Below are positions 1 to 7,633 of a stretch of 45,317 nucleotides of DNA, piece after piece. Origin of the DNA: an uncultured Succinivibrionaceae bacterium. Its GTDB lineage: Bacteria; Pseudomonadota; Gammaproteobacteria; Enterobacterales; Succinivibrionaceae. Both the position numbers and the translations under genes were made by a program. Numbering within the stretch: the stretch's first letter is position 1; every line of letters begins with the position of its first letter. Location of the stretch: assembly GCA_949286015.1 (NCBI GenBank), contig CASEBB010000071.1, positions 1 through 45,317 on the forward strand, written 5' to 3'. The notes below the pieces were generated by a model that was not told the origin of the DNA, ran no database searches, and was given only the letters and a program-made list of their open reading frames with translations.

Positions 1-8
1 AAAATTGT

Positions 9-44
9 AAAAGGGGATAAGTGTAAATTGTTTGATCCCCTTTT
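9..44. terminator. Hairpin, possible bidirectional terminator
   Basis: A 10-bp stem (AAAAGGGGAT / ATCCCCTTTT) encloses a 16-base AT-rich loop and ends in a short T-run on both strands. It sits at the window edge, so the gene it serves is probably outside. Confidence 0.55.
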
Positions 45-109
45 CCCTCCATAAACAATGAAAACAGAAGATACACTAAGCCATTATCATCATATGATAT
101 TGAAATACC

Positions 110-526
110 ATGCCGTCGTCAATATGGTTTGCTGTATCTACTAATTTTTATCTAGGGGCTATTAGAGTAAGCCAGAGCTTTGGCCATAGTGATTTTGTTG
201 CATGTGAAAACGACCCCCCGCTTATTACATTGAACCCCATATCGGGAGAAAAAGTAGGTGCATTATCTGCGGGCAATGCCTCTGCCGCCAGTCACGCCCC
301 CACTAACACCACTACCACGCATAGCGCGCCGCGCGCTACGGCCTCAGCGCAAGCAACGACAGCTGCTGCCGCTTCCTCTGCCGCACCCTCTGCTTCTGCT
401 TCTGCTACTGTCTCCGCTGCTGCCCCAAACCAAGAGCAAGCACCTCTTGCCTATCTGAATACGCCAAAGGGCCCCGTCGGCCTTAATGCCGCGCAATTTA
501 GACCTGTGCGGTCGTTTACCACTTAG
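110..526 (+). CDS. Hypothetical Ala/Ser/Thr-rich protein (doubtful)
   Basis: An open frame of 138 codons. The first 50 residues are mixed in composition. Residues about 50-105 are almost entirely Ala, Ser, Thr and Pro, and the tail resumes normal composition. No domain, signal peptide or membrane segment is recognised, and no convincing Shine-Dalgarno sequence precedes the ATG at 110. It converges on the minus-strand operon beginning at 578. It could be a low-complexity linker of a decayed gene or chance open frame in GC-rich repeats. I list it because it is the only open frame here and its C-terminal 28 residues look protein-like. Confidence 0.3.
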   Translation: MPSSIWFAVSTNFYLGAIRVSQSFGHSDFVACENDPPLITLNPISGEKVGALSAGNASAASHAPTNTTTTHSAPRATASAQATTAAAASSAAPSASASATVSAAAPNQEQAPLAYLNTPKGPVGLNAAQFRPVRSFTT

Positions 527-564
527 AGGTAGTTGTTACTCCAAGGTGGCACGCGACCGCACAG
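504..564. repeat. Perfect 11-bp inverted repeat between convergent genes
   Basis: CTGTGCGGTCG at 504-514 is perfectly complemented by CGACCGCACAG at 554-564, with a 39-base spacer. It lies where the plus-strand frame ending at 526 and the minus-strand gene ending at 578 meet. There is no T-run, so it is at best a Rho-assisted or processing hairpin. Confidence 0.4.
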
Positions 565-577
565 CTCCATCACTTCC

Positions 578-2350
578 TTAGCCTTGCACTATGAATGGTC
601 GGAAGAGGTTGTACAAATCAAGGAACCACAGCGGCTGGGTCGCAAAGGCTGTTGGCACAATAAAGTTGAGCAAATACCCCACAAGAGCAGAGACGAGTAG
701 TGCCCAAGCTACTACGAGATAAAGCAGTACCGCGCTCTTTTGGCCTTGCCACTTGATATGAGTCAGCAGCAAAATCAGTGATACCAGCCCAGCTGCCCAC
801 GCTGCATCCAGACTATAGCGTGTTAGGAGATTGCTGCCCCAAATGGTGTTGAATACCGCCACTATGCTGTAAGCTGCTAAGACTAAGCACAGCATCACCC
901 GCAGCGGATCACAAGCGCGGTGCGCGATGGTCACTGGGAGGCGTAACCAGCTGTTGTGTGCGCGTGGTAAGCGCCACAGCAGTAAGAGTAAGGCGTAGTT
1001 AGCACTAAAGGCTAACAGACCAAAAGTCGGGCCTGGAAATGGGTAGTAGCTGCGGTCATCTGCTGTTACTTCGCTAATCTCCAGAAAAGGGAAGGACTCG
1101 TTAAGATGCACTGTAGGTAAGAAGGCGTGATACAGAGCTTCTAATACAGCAGGGAGATCATAGGAAGCATTGTATTTGGGGAGATTGACGGCAGCGGTAA
1201 CCATGAGGTTTTGCCCAAAGTTCGCTACCCCGCCAAAGCGTACATAATTGTAGTACATCACCCCCAGTGCCCCTAAGCTTACCAAAGAGCAAAAGAGGAT
1301 ACTGGCCTTGAGGTCGATGTGTTTCAGGTTGGCTGTGATATTCGCCCACACCCCCGTGCTAATACCAGTGTTAACTGTTGCTGGAGCTTGTTCCTGCTCC
1401 TGCTCCTGTTCCTGCCATGAGCGCCCTATAAACTGCAGCACCAATGGCGTAAAGAAGAGCAGAGCTACAAAGAGAATGTGTGGTCGTGACAGCACTAAGA
1501 GCACGACAGCGGCAGCACAGACAACAGCTAAGGCCAGACGTTTGGTGCCTGTCTGCAAGAGCATCTCTGTACCACTGGCCACTAGCAATAAGCCCATGGC
1601 GTATCCTGCAAGACAAGTTTGCTGCGCGGCATCGAGGCTAGTTTGGCCAAAAAAGAGTAAAGCCATACTAGGTAGAGCCATTTGCGCTAAGAGGTACAGG
1701 AGTAAGTTTGGCCTCAGATCATAGGCGCGCACCACAGCACTAAGAGCCCAGAAGCTGGCCAATACGCCCATCAAGGCCAAAATGGAGTTGAGCAATATTG
1801 GTGTGGGGAACATGCCGGTCAGGGCATAGACTGGAGCATAGACCAAGATCAGCGGCGCCACACCGTAATAGTTGTAGTACTGCCCCTTGTAAATCACATG
1901 GTCAAAGAGCCATCCCACTTGGGCGCGATAGTACTCACTCTGATCGTAGATGTCAGCAAAGTCATTGATGCGGGGATGCACAGCTACATCAAGAGCTGTT
2001 TGGCCCTTGAGCCATGCATCAAACTGCTGATGGTAGATGTTGCTGTTATAGCGCTCATCGTAGGTCTCAGGTCGCTTTTGCAAAAGTGAGCCAGGCGTAG
2101 CGCCATAGTCAAAAGTGCACTCTTGCGGGAAAGAGCATTGGGACTTGGTATTAAGGCCTGTAACCGTGTTGTTAAAGAGCAGGATGCTGAGCACTAAGCC
2201 TACGTTGAAAATGAGGATGCAGTAGCTGCACAGACGGTGCTGCTGGGGCTCATATACTTGCACAAAGAGGCGGTACTTGAAAATGAGTACCACTGCCGCT
2301 AAGGGCAAGAATAAGAGCGCTATCCTCCCTAAGCTCGGAGCTAACTTCAA
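578..2350 (-). CDS. Polytopic membrane protein, GT-C-like (C-terminal part of a frameshifted gene)
   Basis: 590 residues from a TTG start, with about ten to twelve hydrophobic segments. A periplasmic loop after the second segment contains a motif of the type YKGQYYNYYGVAPLIL...YALTG, which resembles uncharacterised membrane proteins with a glycosyltransferase-C-like layout linked to surface polysaccharides. No catalytic residue can be named. The TTG is probably not the true start. The frame is open upstream to about 2415, encoding a hydrophilic stretch (ELPQGANFYLSSLIVNDD) that follows naturally from the ORF at 2403-2807. One extra base or two missing bases near 2408 would fuse the two into one protein of about 745 residues. 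Residues 320-330 hold an (EQ)n stretch encoded by near-perfect hexanucleotide repeats at 1387-1416. It shares a transcript with the upstream FAD enzyme. Confidence 0.7.
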   Translation of the reverse strand: MKLAPSLGRIALLFLPLAAVVLIFKYRLFVQVYEPQQHRLCSYCILIFNVGLVLSILLFNNTVTGLNTKSQCSFPQECTFDYGATPGSLLQKRPETYDERYNSNIYHQQFDAWLKGQTALDVAVHPRINDFADIYDQSEYYRAQVGWLFDHVIYKGQYYNYYGVAPLILVYAPVYALTGMFPTPILLNSILALMGVLASFWALSAVVRAYDLRPNLLLYLLAQMALPSMALLFFGQTSLDAAQQTCLAGYAMGLLLVASGTEMLLQTGTKRLALAVVCAAAVVLLVLSRPHILFVALLFFTPLVLQFIGRSWQEQEQEQEQAPATVNTGISTGVWANITANLKHIDLKASILFCSLVSLGALGVMYYNYVRFGGVANFGQNLMVTAAVNLPKYNASYDLPAVLEALYHAFLPTVHLNESFPFLEISEVTADDRSYYPFPGPTFGLLAFSANYALLLLLWRLPRAHNSWLRLPVTIAHRACDPLRVMLCLVLAAYSIVAVFNTIWGSNLLTRYSLDAAWAAGLVSLILLLTHIKWQGQKSAVLLYLVVAWALLVSALVGYLLNFIVPTAFATQPLWFLDLYNLFRPFIVQG

Positions 2351-2402
2351 GTCATCATTTACAATGAGCGAGCTTAAGTAAAAGTTAGCGCCTTGAGGCA
2401 GC

Positions 2403-2807
2403 TCAAACTCGACCGATGTTATTCAGCGCCTCATGCTTAGTGCTCAGCATAAAGTTGCCCGCACGCATGTAGAGGTACTTAGACTCTTCGGTACGTACTG
2501 CAATCGTGCCCCGCACCAGCATGTCAGGATTGTTGGGATGCACGATATCAAGCCGGATGTTACGTATCTTGATATCGGTGACGCTAAAGGCAACAGCATT
2601 GTGGGCGGCGTCGATCAGTACCGGCCCTTTATTGAGAGACGTTTCCTGTGTCTGGGCTGCGCTATTTACCACTACCAGTCGGTCGTAAGTGGTTGCAAAT
2701 TGCAGCCAGTACTTGTATTTAAAGACAGCGAGCTCCAGCAGTACGCTCACGATCAGACAGCACAAGAGTAAAAACCACCACGGGCGGGTTAACAGATGCT
2801 TCATCAT
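2403..2807 (-). CDS. Membrane-anchored N-terminal part of the split membrane protein
   Basis: 134 residues. The ATG at 2807 is chosen because GGAG lies 5 bases upstream; a second ATG follows at 2804. It starts 10 bases after the stop of the FAD enzyme gene (2818), so it is in the same operon. Residues about 9-30 form one membrane segment (WWFLLLCCLIVSVLLELAVF), followed by an extracytoplasmic domain of alternating beta-type sequence. The frame stops at TGA 2403-2405. The next frame over continues without interruption into the polytopic protein at 578-2350, so this is most likely the N-terminal quarter of one gene broken by an indel. Alternatively it is a true small partner protein with an overlapping downstream gene. 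Confidence 0.6.
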   Translation of the reverse strand: MMKHLLTRPWWFLLLCCLIVSVLLELAVFKYKYWLQFATTYDRLVVVNSAAQTQETSLNKGPVLIDAAHNAVAFSVTDIKIRNIRLDIVHPNNPDMLVRGTIAVRTEESKYLYMRAGNFMLSTKHEALNNIGRV

Positions 2808-2817
2808 GCTTGCTCCG

Positions 2818-4467
2818 TTAAGCTTTCGCCTTGATTTCTTGGTAGTCGGAATCGGTGTTGATGTCCCACAGCGAGCCGTGGTACGTGCCTGCAATCTTGC
2901 GGGCACAGAACAACCCCATCAGCACCGAGTGATCGGCGTTGTTGTACTTGTAACTACCATTGCGGCCTATGAAATAGAGGTTGGCAATGGTGTCGAGCTC
3001 GCGCGTGATGCCCTTAAGTACATCTTCATAGCCATTGAAGTACACCGGATAGCTCTTGTAGATGCGATGTACGCTAAGCCCCGTAATGGCCTCAGGCTTG
3101 ATAAAGCCGAGCTTGGCAGCATCAGCGCTGGCTTGCGCCTGTAACTCATCGTCGCTCTTGCGCCAGAGAGCATCGTCGTCATTGGCCCAATACTCAAAGG
3201 TGAGAAGATGCTCCTTGTGCCCTTGCTGCATCTCCCAGGACCAATTGGCAAAATCGCAAATCCGTCCCGTTAGGATCTCAGGAGAGTGCACGTAAATCCA
3301 ATGGTCGGGGCAGAGCTGAGCCTTAGTAGCGTCCACGGCCACATAAACCAAGATGGTGTTGCGAAAGCGCAGTTGTGCACAAAGCTCTTGAACGGTGGCA
3401 GGTAAGGCAGTAAGTGAGCTCACCATGTCACTAAAGATGCCCGAGGACACCACCATGTCGTAAGCGCGTTTTACCGGTTGTGAGCCTACAGCAGCGGCAA
3501 GCGGCGCATTGGTGCCCACTGCGCCCTGACCACTGGCCAGCTCTTGGGTCACGATTCCCGTGATCTTAAAAGCAAACTGTGGCTGTTGTGCCTGAGCTGC
3601 ATTGTTGGCCCAATGTTGTTCCGTTGCGGTTGCATTATCATTAGCAGTAGCAGTAGCAGTAGCAGTGACTGGTTCTGTGGTTAAGCCCAACACCTGCTGC
3701 TTGAAAAAGAAGCGCCCGCCTAAGTGTTCAATCTCTTGGGCCACACGCTCGTAAACCATGCCACTACCTAAGCGCGGGTACAAGAACTCATCAATGAGGC
3801 TCAAAGGTTTACCCGCATTGTCCTTTTGCGGCAAGAGGGCATTGAGTATAGCCCTACGGAGGTTAAGGCTCTTGATGCGTTGCTTGGCAAATTGGTCACT
3901 GAGCTCGGAGCACTTGATTCCCCACAAACGCTCGGAGTAAGTCTTAAAGAAGATCTCGTACAGACGCTGGCCAAAGGCATTGCTCACCCATGCCTCAAAG
4001 GTAGGCTCCTTACGTGGAAACAGCGAGGCATAGACATAACTCAAGACACAACGGGCTGACTCGAAAACACCCAGCTTATGCAGTGCATCAAAGCCCTTGA
4101 GCGGGTAGTCAAAGAACTTGCCGTTGTAGAGAATGCGCGTTAAGCGCCGCTCGGTAATGAAGTCAGCAGTGGCCATACCTTGCTGCCAGAAGTTGTTGAC
4201 TTCATCGAGCTTGGAGAAGAAACGATGTGGCCCTAAATCCGCCTTTTGTCCCAAGACCTCAATCGTGCGCCCCATACCACCGACGCGGTCATCAAGCTCA
4301 AAGATATCGACCGCATAGCCTGCTTTCAATAACTCTAAGGCGCACGCCAGTCCAGCTGGCCCCGCACCAATCACCGCCACCTTGCCATGGGCAACTTTGC
4401 CCTGAGCAACCTTTTCAAGGGGCTCTTGCTGGTCTAAAGCCAAATGTGGATTACCCCCCCCCCCCAT
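2818..4467 (-). CDS. FAD/NAD(P)-binding oxidoreductase (HemY/UDP-galactopyranose mutase-like), candidate phase-variable
   Basis: 549 residues. A Rossmann FAD-binding start (VIGAGPAGLACALELL, then an acidic strand end and DDRVGGMGRT) lies at residues about 31-70. The motif LGPHRFFSK follows, typical of the COG1232 amine-oxidase/protoporphyrinogen-oxidase-like and UDP-galactopyranose mutase-like enzymes found in surface-sugar clusters. The C-terminus has the second FAD contact (IGRNGSYKYNNADHSVLMG). A nonconserved insertion near residue 270 is rich in (TA)n, encoded by a hexanucleotide repeat near 3648-3668. The first codon is followed directly by a run of G (ATG plus 11 G), giving Met-Gly4. 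An in-frame TAG lies 9 bases upstream, so no earlier start exists. There is no Shine-Dalgarno before this ATG, and an internal start near residue 29 remains possible. The substrate is unknown; a role in modifying a surface sugar is inferred from the neighbouring membrane protein. Confidence 0.8.
   Translation of the reverse strand: MGGGGNPHLALDQQEPLEKVAQGKVAHGKVAVIGAGPAGLACALELLKAGYAVDIFELDDRVGGMGRTIEVLGQKADLGPHRFFSKLDEVNNFWQQGMATADFITERRLTRILYNGKFFDYPLKGFDALHKLGVFESARCVLSYVYASLFPRKEPTFEAWVSNAFGQRLYEIFFKTYSERLWGIKCSELSDQFAKQRIKSLNLRRAILNALLPQKDNAGKPLSLIDEFLYPRLGSGMVYERVAQEIEHLGGRFFFKQQVLGLTTEPVTATATATANDNATATEQHWANNAAQAQQPQFAFKITGIVTQELASGQGAVGTNAPLAAAVGSQPVKRAYDMVVSSGIFSDMVSSLTALPATVQELCAQLRFRNTILVYVAVDATKAQLCPDHWIYVHSPEILTGRICDFANWSWEMQQGHKEHLLTFEYWANDDDALWRKSDDELQAQASADAAKLGFIKPEAITGLSVHRIYKSYPVYFNGYEDVLKGITRELDTIANLYFIGRNGSYKYNNADHSVLMGLFCARKIAGTYHGSLWDINTDSDYQEIKAKA
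4454..4465 (-). repeat. 12-base homopolymeric G tract at the start codon
   Basis: Twelve consecutive C on the plus strand read as G on the coding strand, the first G completing the ATG at 4467-4465. Length 12 (or 12 plus or minus multiples of 3) keeps the frame open. Eleven G gives a TAG stop after ten codons past the ATG, and thirteen G gives TAA immediately after the tract. This is the classic layout of a slipped-strand contingency locus. Confidence 0.8.
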
Positions 4468-4492
4468 GGCTATAAACTATACTCATATATCT

Positions 4493-4520
4493 AATATACC
4501 GGATAACTAAATTGACTCAA
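4493..4520 (-). promoter_or_regulatory. Predicted sigma-70 promoter of the FAD enzyme operon
   Basis: On the minus strand TTGAGT (4520-4515) and TATATT (4498-4493) are separated by 16 bases in an AT-rich stretch that stands out from its GC-rich surroundings. The ATG at 4467 lies 25 bases downstream, so the leader would be short. Confidence 0.5.
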
Positions 4521-4786
4521 AACTAAATGTAAAAAAGGGCTTATTTAAGCCATTTCATCATGATCTGACGTCGTGGAGTTGAGCCTGATTTTCCAAAAAC
4601 CGCTAATATACGGCCTTTACCTAAGAGTGATGCCCCTTACTGGCATCGATCACAGGTAAGGTGCTTGAGATCGTTTAGAGGTGTAAAGCAGAAACGGCTT
4701 ATTTATCAGGAAAAATAAATACGAGCCAACTCCCCGATGTCAGATGATAACAGACGATAGCCACCGTTGTGGCTGGCCACATACAG

Positions 4787-4822
4787 AAAAAGCTTAGAGC
4801 AAGTGCTTGCCCTAAGCTTTTT
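4787..4822. terminator. Rho-independent terminator downstream of surA
   Basis: A 17-bp stem with one mismatch (AAAAAGCTTAG.GCAAG and its complement), a 2-base loop, and T-runs of five on either strand. It follows the surA stop at 4903 by about 80 bases. The facing gene starts at 4467, so the terminator separates surA from the polysaccharide-like operon. Confidence 0.85.
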
Positions 4823-4902
4823 CCTGAGGCGTGGCGCTGTATCGCTATAGCTGCGCTGTCTACGCTGTCTACGCTGCGCTGAGCGGCACTACGCTACGAG
4901 CG

Positions 4903-6300
4903 TTACTGCAGCTGAGTATTGCCCGTATTGCTCTCAATGCTGCTCTGCATGCCAGCATTCACTAAGAGCGGATCAGTGACGTGCACGTAGGCACCAATAC
5001 GCAGCTCACGCTCCCACGCAAGGCTCTCCTCTTGGAAGAGACGGCGGTAAATGAGCTCACGGGCGCGTTGCTCATAAGCCTCTTGGCTGTCCTTATCAAT
5101 GCGCTTGTCCTCAAGCAAAATGAGGTGCCAGCCAAAGGACGACTTAATAGGTGCCGAGATCTGGCCTGGATTTAAGGCCACCATGCCACGGGCAAAGGCT
5201 GGATCATAGCGGCTAGCAGGAGCATAACCTAACTCACCACCTAAGGCGGCCGAGCCTGGATCTTCAGAGAACTTCTTGGCGGCATCAGCAAAGGAGATCT
5301 CACCGCGTAAGATGCTCTGCCGCAGCGCATTTAACTGATTGTAAGCGGCCTCATCAGAGAAGACGATCGAGGTGGTCAGGAGGATGTGGCTGGCCTTGTA
5401 CGTGGTAATAGGCTCAACAGCTTGATTGCTGACATCAAAGAGCTTGATGAGGTGCAGGCCAAAAGGCGAGCGGAATGGGCCTAAGACATCACCTGGCTGC
5501 GCCTTTAAGAGGGCAGGCAGGAAAGGCAGTGGCACTTGGCTCTCAATGACGTAGCCTAAGTCACCACCTTGGGCGGCAGTGGAGCCCTGCGCGTATTGCG
5601 CGGCTAAGGCATTAAAGTCAGCACCCTGACGTGCTTCGCGCTTAATGGTGTTGGCTAAAGCGGTGACGCGATTGACCTCACTGTACGAGGCACGAGCGTC
5701 TAAAGGCAGAATGATCTGCGCTAAGTGGTAGCTTGGCTCAATATTGCCGACCTGACGTAAGCTCTTAGCCAGCAGCGAAACCTCGGCATCAGAGATACGG
5801 ATACGACGGCGTACCTGATTGTTACGCACCTCATTGATGATGAGGTCTTCAGCAAACATCTGGCGGGCTTGGGCCTCGGTGACGTTACCATATTGGCGCA
5901 GCATAGCCTCCACTGAGGAGTTATTGCTGGCTGCCGTTTGCGCTAAGGCACGGTCAATTTGGGTGTCGGTGAGGTTTAAGCCGTATTGCTGGCCTTGTTG
6001 CAGGATGATCGAGCGGGTGACCAGCTGCTCTAAAGCCGCGCGGCGCGCGGTTAAGGCGTCGGCTTGTACGCCACGTTGCTTGAAGTTATTTTCGACTTCT
6101 TGCTGGGCGGAGTTTAACTCGCTCTCGAGAATGATGTCGTTATTGACGACCGCAGCGGTGGCGTCTAAGGTCACGGGTGCGGCTACGCTAGGGGCGGCAT
6201 CAGTTACAGGGGCAGCGAAGCTAGAAAAAGGCACTAAGCTACTGCCCATGAGCAGCACGAGAGAAGTGGCTACTATCTTTTGCTGGAGCTTACGAGTCAT
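4903..6300 (-). CDS. surA: Periplasmic chaperone / peptidyl-prolyl isomerase SurA
   Basis: 465 residues, close to the family norm of 430-450. A signal peptide (basic MTRKLQQK, hydrophobic VATSLVLLMGSS, then FAA) ends near residue 30. The SurA N-terminal chaperone domain follows (AAVVNNDIILESEL... NFKQRGVQ), then two parvulin domains at about residues 190-290 and 300-400, each with ASHILL/AQIILP and GGDLGY or GGELGY signatures. The C-terminal helix region is present. SurA escorts unfolded outer-membrane proteins, including LptD, to the BAM complex. In E. coli surA directly follows lptD. Here it is on the same strand and in the same order but 1.3 kb away, with a terminator-like hairpin after lptD, so it probably has its own promoter. 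pdxA and rsmA, which follow in E. coli, are absent. Confidence 0.95.
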   Translation of the reverse strand: MTRKLQQKIVATSLVLLMGSSLVPFSSFAAPVTDAAPSVAAPVTLDATAAVVNNDIILESELNSAQQEVENNFKQRGVQADALTARRAALEQLVTRSIILQQGQQYGLNLTDTQIDRALAQTAASNNSSVEAMLRQYGNVTEAQARQMFAEDLIINEVRNNQVRRRIRISDAEVSLLAKSLRQVGNIEPSYHLAQIILPLDARASYSEVNRVTALANTIKREARQGADFNALAAQYAQGSTAAQGGDLGYVIESQVPLPFLPALLKAQPGDVLGPFRSPFGLHLIKLFDVSNQAVEPITTYKASHILLTTSIVFSDEAAYNQLNALRQSILRGEISFADAAKKFSEDPGSAALGGELGYAPASRYDPAFARGMVALNPGQISAPIKSSFGWHLILLEDKRIDKDSQEAYEQRARELIYRRLFQEESLAWERELRIGAYVHVTDPLLVNAGMQSSIESNTGNTQLQ

Positions 6301-6400
6301 GAAAACAAAAACCTAAACGCCAAAGGCCCATCTGCGGTGAGGGCTGAGCTTGCGGTCAGTACTGAAAAGCAGTGCTGCGCGGGGTAGCAGTGCGGAGTCG

Positions 6401-6562
6401 GGGTGGAGTGAGTGGTGCTACAAGAGCCAAATATGTAGGCCACATCTTACCACAGCCTGTCGCTTACAGGGCATAAACGCCTTGGGTTTGGGAGATGATA
6501 GGGAGTGGAGTAGAGAGTGGTTTAGGAAGTGGCGTAAGGAGTGGTAAGGAGTGTGAGGGAGT
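6401..6562 (-). repeat. CACTCC 10-bp repeat array upstream of surA
   Basis: Read in the surA direction, 6562-6500 consists of units near CACTCCTTAC repeated with a period of about 10 bases and some drift. A further CACTCACTCC lies near 6415. The array is 100-260 bases before the surA start. The same motif, in the same orientation relative to the gene, precedes the SNF2 gene at 36295-36350. Confidence 0.6.
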
Positions 6563-7010
6563 GCTTTGGTGTGTAGCAAGCGTGCTTTTTCGCACCTAAT
6601 AAAGACCGGCCAAATAGCAAAAAGTTGCAACAGCGCGCAAAGATTCCCGTGTTGCTTCGGGAGTAGCCCTAAAAGCAAATCTCAAAGGGTGTAACTGCCT
6701 ACAATCAGGTGTTTTACCTGAGAGTAGGTGTTGGCTGCGGCGCTACCTCGAGATAAGGCGCCGTCAGGCGCTTTTCAGGATGCCTACGTTGCTTCTTGGC
6801 GTCTGTGGCGCACAGGGGCCATTGCCGTTGCGCGCGGGGCATCGCTGCTTGCGCAGCTGCAGCAGCGCGGTCGCTACCGCAAGCGAGCAGGCAATTGTGG
6901 TGGGCGGCCCCAGAGGCAGGCAGGCAGGGAGGGGGAGCATGCGTGCTGCTGCAGCTGCTCAAGATGTGCGTAAGCTCACCTGCACCATGCATCTTGAGGG
7001 AGGGAGTTTT

Positions 7011-7070
7011 CCCCATGTGTGAGCACAGCTCATTGCCATTAATCTACCTTAGAGATACGGAGCGATAGCG
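7011..7070 (+). repeat. Dispersed repeat family B, copy 1
   Basis: About 60 bases shared with 18064-18140: a TTTTCCCCATGTGTGAGCA block, an AGCT..TTGCCA block and a CTACCTTAGAGATACG block in the same order and spacing. It is non-coding, and its function is unknown. Confidence 0.65.
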
Positions 7071-7305
7071 CCTCTTGATGCGCCATATCAGCTTTCTGCA
7101 TCAAGGGTTTTAACCTACCGCAAAGGCCGATTTTAAGCCCATAACATAGGAGAAAATACTCTTAGGGCACAATGGGAAAACGCTCTTTTTAGAGGTGAGG
7201 AGCGTGGGCAGCTCTAAGTTATGCCGCTATCACTGCTGAGTGCACTCTGTTTGCACCCCACGTGTTTTGTACCAGCCCCAAGATGTCCCATCCGCTGTTC
7301 TCAGA

Positions 7306-7460
7306 AAGGAGTGAGCTCATAGGTGAGGAATACAAGGTTGAGTGCTGCTACTTGCTATACCTCGAGATGAACGGTGTAGGCGAGCCTGAGCCTTTCTTCA
7401 TAATGGTCACACACGCTGGCCTTAAGCTCCGTCATCTCTTAAGTCAGTCATGCCTCAAGG
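7306..7460 (+). repeat. Dispersed palindromic element family A, copy 1
   Basis: About 155 bases. The left end (AAGGAGTGAGCTCAT) and the right end (TTAAGTCAGTCATGCCT) are imperfect inverted repeats. The interior has the shared blocks CAAGGTTGAGTGCTG and ACCTCGAGATGAACGGTGTA. See the finding on family A. Confidence 0.75.
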
Positions 7461-7486
7461 TCGCAGTGCATTCCAGAAACAACAAA

Positions 7487-7508
7487 GCCGCGAGATTGCT
7501 CTCACGGC
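7487..7508 (-). terminator. Hairpin downstream of lptD, probable terminator
   Basis: On the minus strand GCCGTGAGA-GCAA-TCTCGCGGC forms a 9-bp stem (one G-T pair) with a GNRA loop, followed by TTTGTTG. It lies about 125 bases after the lptD stop, just inside the flank of a family A element. Confidence 0.5.
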
Positions 7509-7633
7509 TCGGTCTTTATTAGGGCGCTTTGTGGTGGTGGCGGGAGCACAGAGACGCGCTGGTCTCAGTGCTCATTACTCCTTGCTCAGTGCTCTAAGCA
7601 CGGGGCTCGGGAGGTTACCAGTATTACGCGCGC

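Larger units (their letters stand above)
6301..7633. other. Gene-free spacer between lptD and surA
   Basis: 1.33 kb with no credible gene. It holds the CACTCC repeat leader of surA (6401-6562), a small hairpin with a T-run on the plus strand at 6758-6775, a family B repeat (7011-7070), a family A element (7306-7460) and a terminator-like hairpin for lptD. The short open frames within are GC-rich, mutually overlapping and unlike any protein I recognise. Confidence 0.6.
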
